Of a stretch of DNA of 64,000 bases, positions 58,700 to 64,000 are shown in pieces. Where the stretch lies: contig JAMFTG010000488.1 in NCBI GenBank assembly GCA_023974075.1, forward strand, positions 496,001 through 560,000, given 5' to 3'. The number at the start of each line of letters is the position of its first letter. Position 1 is the stretch's first letter. The translations under genes and the position numbers were made by a program. The notes beneath the pieces are model-generated. The model was not told where the DNA came from. It made no database searches and worked only from the letters and a program-made list of their open reading frames with translations. Source of the stretch: Chaenocephalus aceratus. Lineage: Eukaryota > Chordata > Actinopteri > Perciformes > Channichthyidae.

Positions 58700-61405
58700 C
58701 AACACATCCTCACTCCCAGGTCGGCCTATGTTGACGTTATGTCAAGTCCCCTGCCGGCTTTTTCCAACGCAAGGGGGGGGCCTTAGCGTCCATTTTCAAC
58801 GCAAGGGGGGGGCCTTAGCGTCCATTTTCAGCTTTCCGGGATGTCCATGTGCTTCTATGGACGCTCATGGAAGCACGCATTCGTTTGTGTCAACTGCCCT
58901 TAAAGGCAATGAAGACACTACACTACCCAGAATCCCCAGCTATCGTTTGGACTACGCCATGTGCTCTGTTTGACAAACCCCGTGATAGTCCTCAAGCTCT
59001 GTGATTGGAGAGTGTGCTCCGAGGGTTACCGAGCCTCGAACAGCACTTGAAATGGGATGGAACCACGGCAGACTGTTCAAAACTGGATTTGAACGGGTCC
59101 ACCGTCGTCCCCCCTCCCCCACCCCGTCCCCAGAACTACACATGCTGGCTATTCTGTTTCGCAACATGTTCTCTATGGCACGTCTCTACTGGGAGTTGTA
59201 GTTTTAAAAGACGTTTTCGTATTTCCCATAATAAGAAGTTGCCAGTATTAAACTGTGTACATCCCTGGAGGTTTAGGGGACAGGAAACACTCACATTTAA
59301 AACATATAATTAATAAATGGGTGAAAATTGCTGGTGCCCATAATGGGCAGTATTAATATATATACCCACATGCCAGCTAAGGTCAGAAGAGCTTTATTTA
59401 ACAGCTGGTCTTATGTTTGTGACCCCTCCTGTTGTTAATTGATAACATTACATTAATTGATAAGCCTGAAACATGCACGTGTCAAGGTTCAGAGGCACAT
59501 TTTGCAAATATGGCAGTAGCCATCGATCAGCTTAAGATAAGATATACTTTATTGATCCCAAGTTGGAACATTTGCGTTACATCAGCATGTGTAACAGTTA
59601 AATATGCAGTTGTGTTTATTTGAAAATCATTTAGTATAATCACACAAATTCTGTGTTTTATATTTAACAATTCTGTGTTCTTTATTTATTGATTGTTCAA
59701 TACCTGACAAGGCCGGAGATGAAATATCTGCATACATCATAAGAGTATAATACATTATGTATAATATCAGTTAAAATAAGTGCTTCAACATAGTTAACAT
59801 TGCTGGAGGTATGCACACATATTGATAGATGTCTTGTAATGCACTGTTGAGGAACCTGCGACCCAAGTTTTTTCATTCAGTGCAGAACTACACCACAGTT
59901 GTGTAGGCCTATATATGATATGTCAATAAACCTTAGAACATCTTGAAATCTTGAACGGGATGTGCAAAATAGTCATTATATACAGTCTTTAATTAACTAT
60001 TAGTAGAGAATAACGAGTAATGAATATACTTTATAGGGATCCTATTAATATCTAATAATAAAAATAATGAAATTCAATAACATGCTTTAACCACCAGGTG
60101 TCTCTTTATATCATCTGTGCACCTTTATGGTGTAAATACAGCCTATCTACCAATTGGATCAAATATAAAAGTGAGCCGAATTAGTGTTGATACTGCAAGG
60201 AGACGCATTGTGTGAAAATAAATGTAAGATGTTGTTTAATGGCTGATATATTTATGATCCACGTCACGTTTTCAGTTCCTCATGTTTGTCTTCTCATCAG
60301 GGCTATAAATACAGAACTACGGCAGATATGTAATATTTAATGCAGCCGAACCGTGTATTACAATGCCGTTATGTGATGACTTTCAAAGAGAAAAGCAAGT
60401 ACACTCGGAATAAGGTATTATTTTTTTTTTTTTAATGTTTTCGGTCTGTTTCCGGTATTTGTTAATGACGATGTGCTGTGAGATGTGAGACTGGAATTGC
60501 ACAGGGGAAAATAACGTAGGCTATCTTTAGATGCGGATTTTGTTAAACTAATATGTTTGCGCTGTGGACCAACACTATACATTGACGGGAAAGGGGGTAG
60601 CAATAAAGATAACACCATTAAACAGTTACACAACATAACAGAAATAATATCGATAGCAGCGTCCCTAGCAACCACCTTGGTAACAATGAAAACGTGGGAC
60701 GCAATTTCTTCGTAATAACTAGCAAACTAAAGATCATGTACATCTACTGCACACATAATCTGAAATAACAACTCATATTTCTCGCATCAAATGACATCAA
60801 AACGCATTTTAATGGCCAAACTAACTTTAAAATAGGCATTTTACACCCAGAATAAAACGAAGTTCGGCCATGTTTTCTTTTTCTGCAGGGAGAAATGACA
60901 GCTGGGGATTCTGGGTAGTGTAGTGTCTTCTGCCCTCCTTTACTCCGAAAAAAGATTTGTTTCTCCGAATCGAAGGGGGAAAATACAAAAGCATTGCACA
61001 CAATTTAAACCAATCAATGTTGTGTAATTAACAAGGATAATCTGGTGTTTTTTAGTCGATGAGTAGTGCAGATATCTCTGTAAAATCAATCGTCAGTAAG
61101 GGGAATATTTACTTCCGGGTGTACAATTCTCCGCTATCCAATGAGAATGGACGCTCACATTGCCTTTAAGGGCAGTCGACACAAACGAATGCCGTGCTTC
61201 CATGAGCGTCCATAGAAGCACATGGACATCCCGGAAAGCTGAAAATGGACGCTAAGGCCCCCCCCCTTGCGTTGAAAATGGACGCTAAGGCCCCCCCCCT
61301 TGCGTTGAAAATGGACGCTAAGGCCCCCCCCCTTGCGTTGGAAAAAGCCGGCAGGGGACTTGACATAACGTCAACATAGGCCGACCTGGGAGTGAGGATG
61401 TGTTG
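58700..61405. mobile_element. Foldback-family element C with 7-bp target duplication
   Basis: The ends CAACACATCCTCACTCCCAG and CTGGGAGTGAGGATGTGTTG are perfect inverted repeats. The flanks are identical gtttgtc (58693-58699 and 61406-61412). The arms carry a repeated ggacgctaaggcccccccc module, two units on the left and three on the right. The interior 58960-60890 aligns with 4280-6330 of element A, and 60900-61165 aligns with the 46250-46576 arm. No transposase is present. Confidence 0.9.
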
Positions 61406-61412
61406 GTTTGTC

Positions 61413-62790
61413 AAACCTTTTATTTTGTATTTGTTATGATGTTTTATTTGTTAACATAATTCTGTATTTATGTAAATATTGAAAATAAATTACATTCATA
61501 TTTTCACTTCTTTTGTCTCCTGCTTACTGAAAATGTTAGCTATCACATCCAAATCTGACTATCAAATGAAAGGATAAGCTTACCATACAATACAGAAAAC
61601 ATTACACATTAAGGCTCAAATCTTTTCCCAAGCCGTAGCACGTCTTCACGTCTCCCAGCATGGTAAACCGTCACATGTTCACGTCTTGCCGTGATACCGG
61701 GTTGGTTAAATATGCAGATAATTCATAAAACAATTATTGTTGCAATTAATATAATAATACAAAGTAAAATAAGCTTATTGAAGCTTACTATTTTAACATG
61801 TATGTGGGGAAATGTTCCATCTATGATAAAGACTTTATGGATTAATTGCAGACAAATGTGATAGGTTGCTTTAAAAAAAAGATTTTCATGTTGCTATACT
61901 GGCAAAATCGTCATTTGGCCTTTCGTCGATTAAAAACAAATGGTCTATACACATGAGTCAGTGCTGTAGTGATGACACCCAAAGTGATCACTGCAGAGGC
62001 GAGAAGAAACCGTAGGGGTCCAGCACAGTCTTCCGATGTTCAGTACCCACTGGTCCAACCTTTCTGGATCACCTAAAGGAAACCTTTACACAAAGATATT
62101 ATATGAAAAGTAATATGTTTAGTTCATATTATTTCATGCAAACAATACAACTGAAATTGGTGAAATTGGTGATGTAATGCTGGAATGTAATAATGGAATG
62201 TAATAATATGGTAGTTAAAATGCTATTTTAACTCTATATTAATTTATGTAAAAATCCATTAACAATATATACAAAAGTTTTCAAAAAGTCTATATTGGTA
62301 AATGTTATCTAAATTGCAAAATTCTAACTGAAATGGATGCATGCTATTTGTGGTTATTGAATAGTATTACAGTCTATGTAATATAAATGTCACTAATTAA
62401 CATACCTTCATAAGTGAATGAAACAATCAGCGAGAGAATTAGCTTATATAGTTCATATTAATGCGTGTCTGGAGCGGTTCACAATTGTAAATCCTTAATT
62501 CCTCCCACCTCGGGAAATGTAACGTTGTCACAGAAGAGAGTCCGTGCAGACAAAAGGAGCAAATACAATAAATAAGGATAATATACAGCAAGGCGGTCAT
62601 TAATGAAGGAAAAAGCCGAAGCTACGAGAAGCTAGCGTCGGGCTTGCACCCGTAAATAATATCTAATTAGTACACAAACATATAAGAACAATTGTGGCGT
62701 ACATAATTCCTTTGGCTGCCACTACCACCTTGCCTCCCTGCGAACAGCCCACTGCTGTTAAAGCTCCGAAGACCTATAGCTGTCCCGGCC
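61413..62790. other. Unassigned AT-rich sequence
   Basis: No gene, RNA or clear repeat edge recognised. Confidence 0.35.
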
Positions 62791-62794
62791 GGAG

Positions 62795-63256
62795 CTCTGT
62801 CCAACCCGTTAGCATGATTAGCAGGTGTATGTATTAGCTTAGCTCGTTAAACAGCAAATTGATTTGATTTGATATACTTTATTAATCCCCTTGGGGACAT
62901 TTTTTCTCTGCATTTGACCCATCCTAGTGTTAGGAGCAGTGGGCTGCCATTTTGAATGGCGCCCGGGGAGCAGTGTGGGGAACGGTGCCTTGCTCAGGGA
63001 CACCTCGGTAGCACTTGGTCTTGCCGGGACTTGAACTGGTGACCTTCCAGTTGCCAAGCCAAGTCCCTATCGACTTCGCCACCACCACCCGAATTAGCCG
63101 CGGTTGGTAGACCGACCGACCGGAGCTATAACGGCCGCCGGAGCCATAGCTCTACCGACTGCCGGAGCCATAGCTCTACCAACCGCGGCTAATTCGCTGT
63201 TTAGCGAGCTAAGCTAGACAAATACACCTGCTAATCAATGCTAACGGGTTGGACAT
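62795..63256. repeat. Inverted repeat (snap-back) with SINE in its left arm
   Basis: gtccaacccgttagcatgat on the left pairs with atcaatgctaacgggttgga on the right. The inner arms cgaattagccgcggttggta (63090-63109) and its exact complement (63177-63196) flank a short spacer with a ccggagccatagctctacc direct repeat. The SINE separates the outer and inner parts of the left arm, while the right arm is continuous. Confidence 0.8.
62858..63089 (-). mobile_element. tRNA-derived SINE
   Basis: Read on the minus strand it begins ggtggcgaagtcgataggga and contains a box-B-like ggtcaccagttcaagtcccg, as in tRNA-related SINE heads. The body has gagcaaggcaccgttcccca and ggatgggtcaaatgcagaga. The 3' tail shows ccaaggggattaataaagta and a (atcaa)n run. 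It lies inside the left arm of a hairpin structure. Confidence 0.75.
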
Positions 63257-63259
63257 ATT

Positions 63260-63700
63260 TATATATATATAAAATATTACAATTATACTCACCAAAAAAA
63301 GTGCAAAAGAGACTTCTTGGAATGTCGGTTAGTACAATCAACCCCACAACAGACATTTTAATTGTCTTATACTTAACAAAAGACACGAAATCCACGGACA
63401 CGTCCGTTGGGTCAAGTTCGGTAAATACAACTAGCAAAGCCTAGCCTATGAGCCTACAGAGCTGACAAATTGCTGTTAGCCGACAGTGAGGCTCGTACCT
63501 GTCACTCAAAGTGACCACGCCCTAATTTATGCATCACTTTAAGACTGACTATTAATTAAACAGATGAGTTGAGAAAAAATTCACTCTAGGATCCATAGAC
63601 AGGAAGGGGGAATCTAACTATACTGAGAATAAAATGTTTTGAAACCACGATGTAAACATGTTTATTTCTGCTGTAAAGTTGGGCATTTTAACATTGGGGT
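63260..63700. other. Unassigned sequence
   Basis: No gene or repeat edge supported. Confidence 0.3.
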
Positions 63701-63814
63701 CTATGGAAATTGCTCCCTTCTGCAGACTGCTCCTACTGGCCACTAGATGAACTGCAGTTTGAGGCACTTCCTGATTCACATCCCGGAAGTGGACCAGAGT
63801 TTGAAGACTTGAAG

Positions 63815-64000
63815 TGGTCGCCTGTTATAAATACCTTGGTATCTGGCTTGATGATTGTCTCACTTTTAAACTTCATGTCAATAACCTGCTTAAAAAGCTG
63901 AGGGTTAGACTAGGTTTCTTTTTCAGAAACAAGTCCTGTTTCTCGCTTGAGGCCAGGAAAAGGCTAGTCACTGTGACCTTTTGACCTGTGCTGGACTATG
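63815..64000 (+). mobile_element. LINE reverse-transcriptase fragment, cut by window end
   Basis: The plus strand reads YKYLGIWLDDCLTFKLHVNN, LLKKLRVRLGFFFRN and KSCFSLEARKRLVTVTF-stop-PVLDYG, the region after the polymerase core in many fish LINEs. A stop shows decay. It continues beyond the window. Confidence 0.7.

Overview
The window reads as teleost fish nuclear DNA. It is AT-rich, has spliced genes with GT/AG introns, and carries a dense load of fish-type transposons (hAT, piggyBac, Harbinger, L2/CR1-type LINEs, a tRNA-derived SINE, a solo LTR and long-armed foldback elements). No operons, CRISPR arrays or tRNA genes were seen. Only two genes look well preserved. One is a zona pellucida egg-coat glycoprotein gene of about 20 exons (13813-18797, minus). 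The other is a GT6-family alpha-1,3-Gal/GalNAc transferase, related to ABO and GBGT1 (35249-37112, minus). The rest of the coding material is broken: CD22-like immunoglobulin exons, a C1q-domain gene, a TTC32 gene cut in two, and transposase fragments.

Layout. 1-11.1 kb: a deleted piggyBac copy, hAT elements, a 3.1-kb foldback element, minisatellites and a broken CD22-like V exon. 11.3-23.0 kb: a nested structure. An outer hAT element with its own 8-bp target duplication contains a composite of two direct hAT copies flanking 8.2 kb that carries the zona pellucida gene and TTC32 pieces. 23-29.4 kb: ribosomal-DNA-derived sequence (spacer-type repeats, 5.8S and 18S pieces out of order) enclosing a decayed tyrosine recombinase of Crypton type. 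30.6-37.3 kb: C1q pseudogene, hAT, L2 LINE and the GT6 gene. 40.9-46.8 kb: a second piggyBac copy broken by a foldback element that itself holds nested LINEs. 47.4-50.3 kb: a second kind of foldback element whose empty target site is also in the window. 50.7-58.1 kb: CD22-like exons, a CR1/L2-type LINE, nested hATs and a piggyBac-type MITE. 58.7-61.4 kb: another foldback element. 62.8-64 kb: a hairpin split by a SINE, then a LINE running off the end.

The main discovery is the structure at 11.5-22.5 kb. The two hAT copies have swapped target duplications: both outer flanks are cctgtacg and both inner flanks are cctccacc. One TTC32 exon is split between the two ends of the inner segment in circularly permuted order. 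This is the pattern expected if a circular DNA carrying the zona pellucida gene, and one hAT copy inserted in TTC32, recombined into a second hAT copy here. Transposition of a whole hAT-gene-hAT unit out of a tandem duplication would give the same pattern. Either way, a complete-looking egg-coat gene appears to have been moved by transposon ends.
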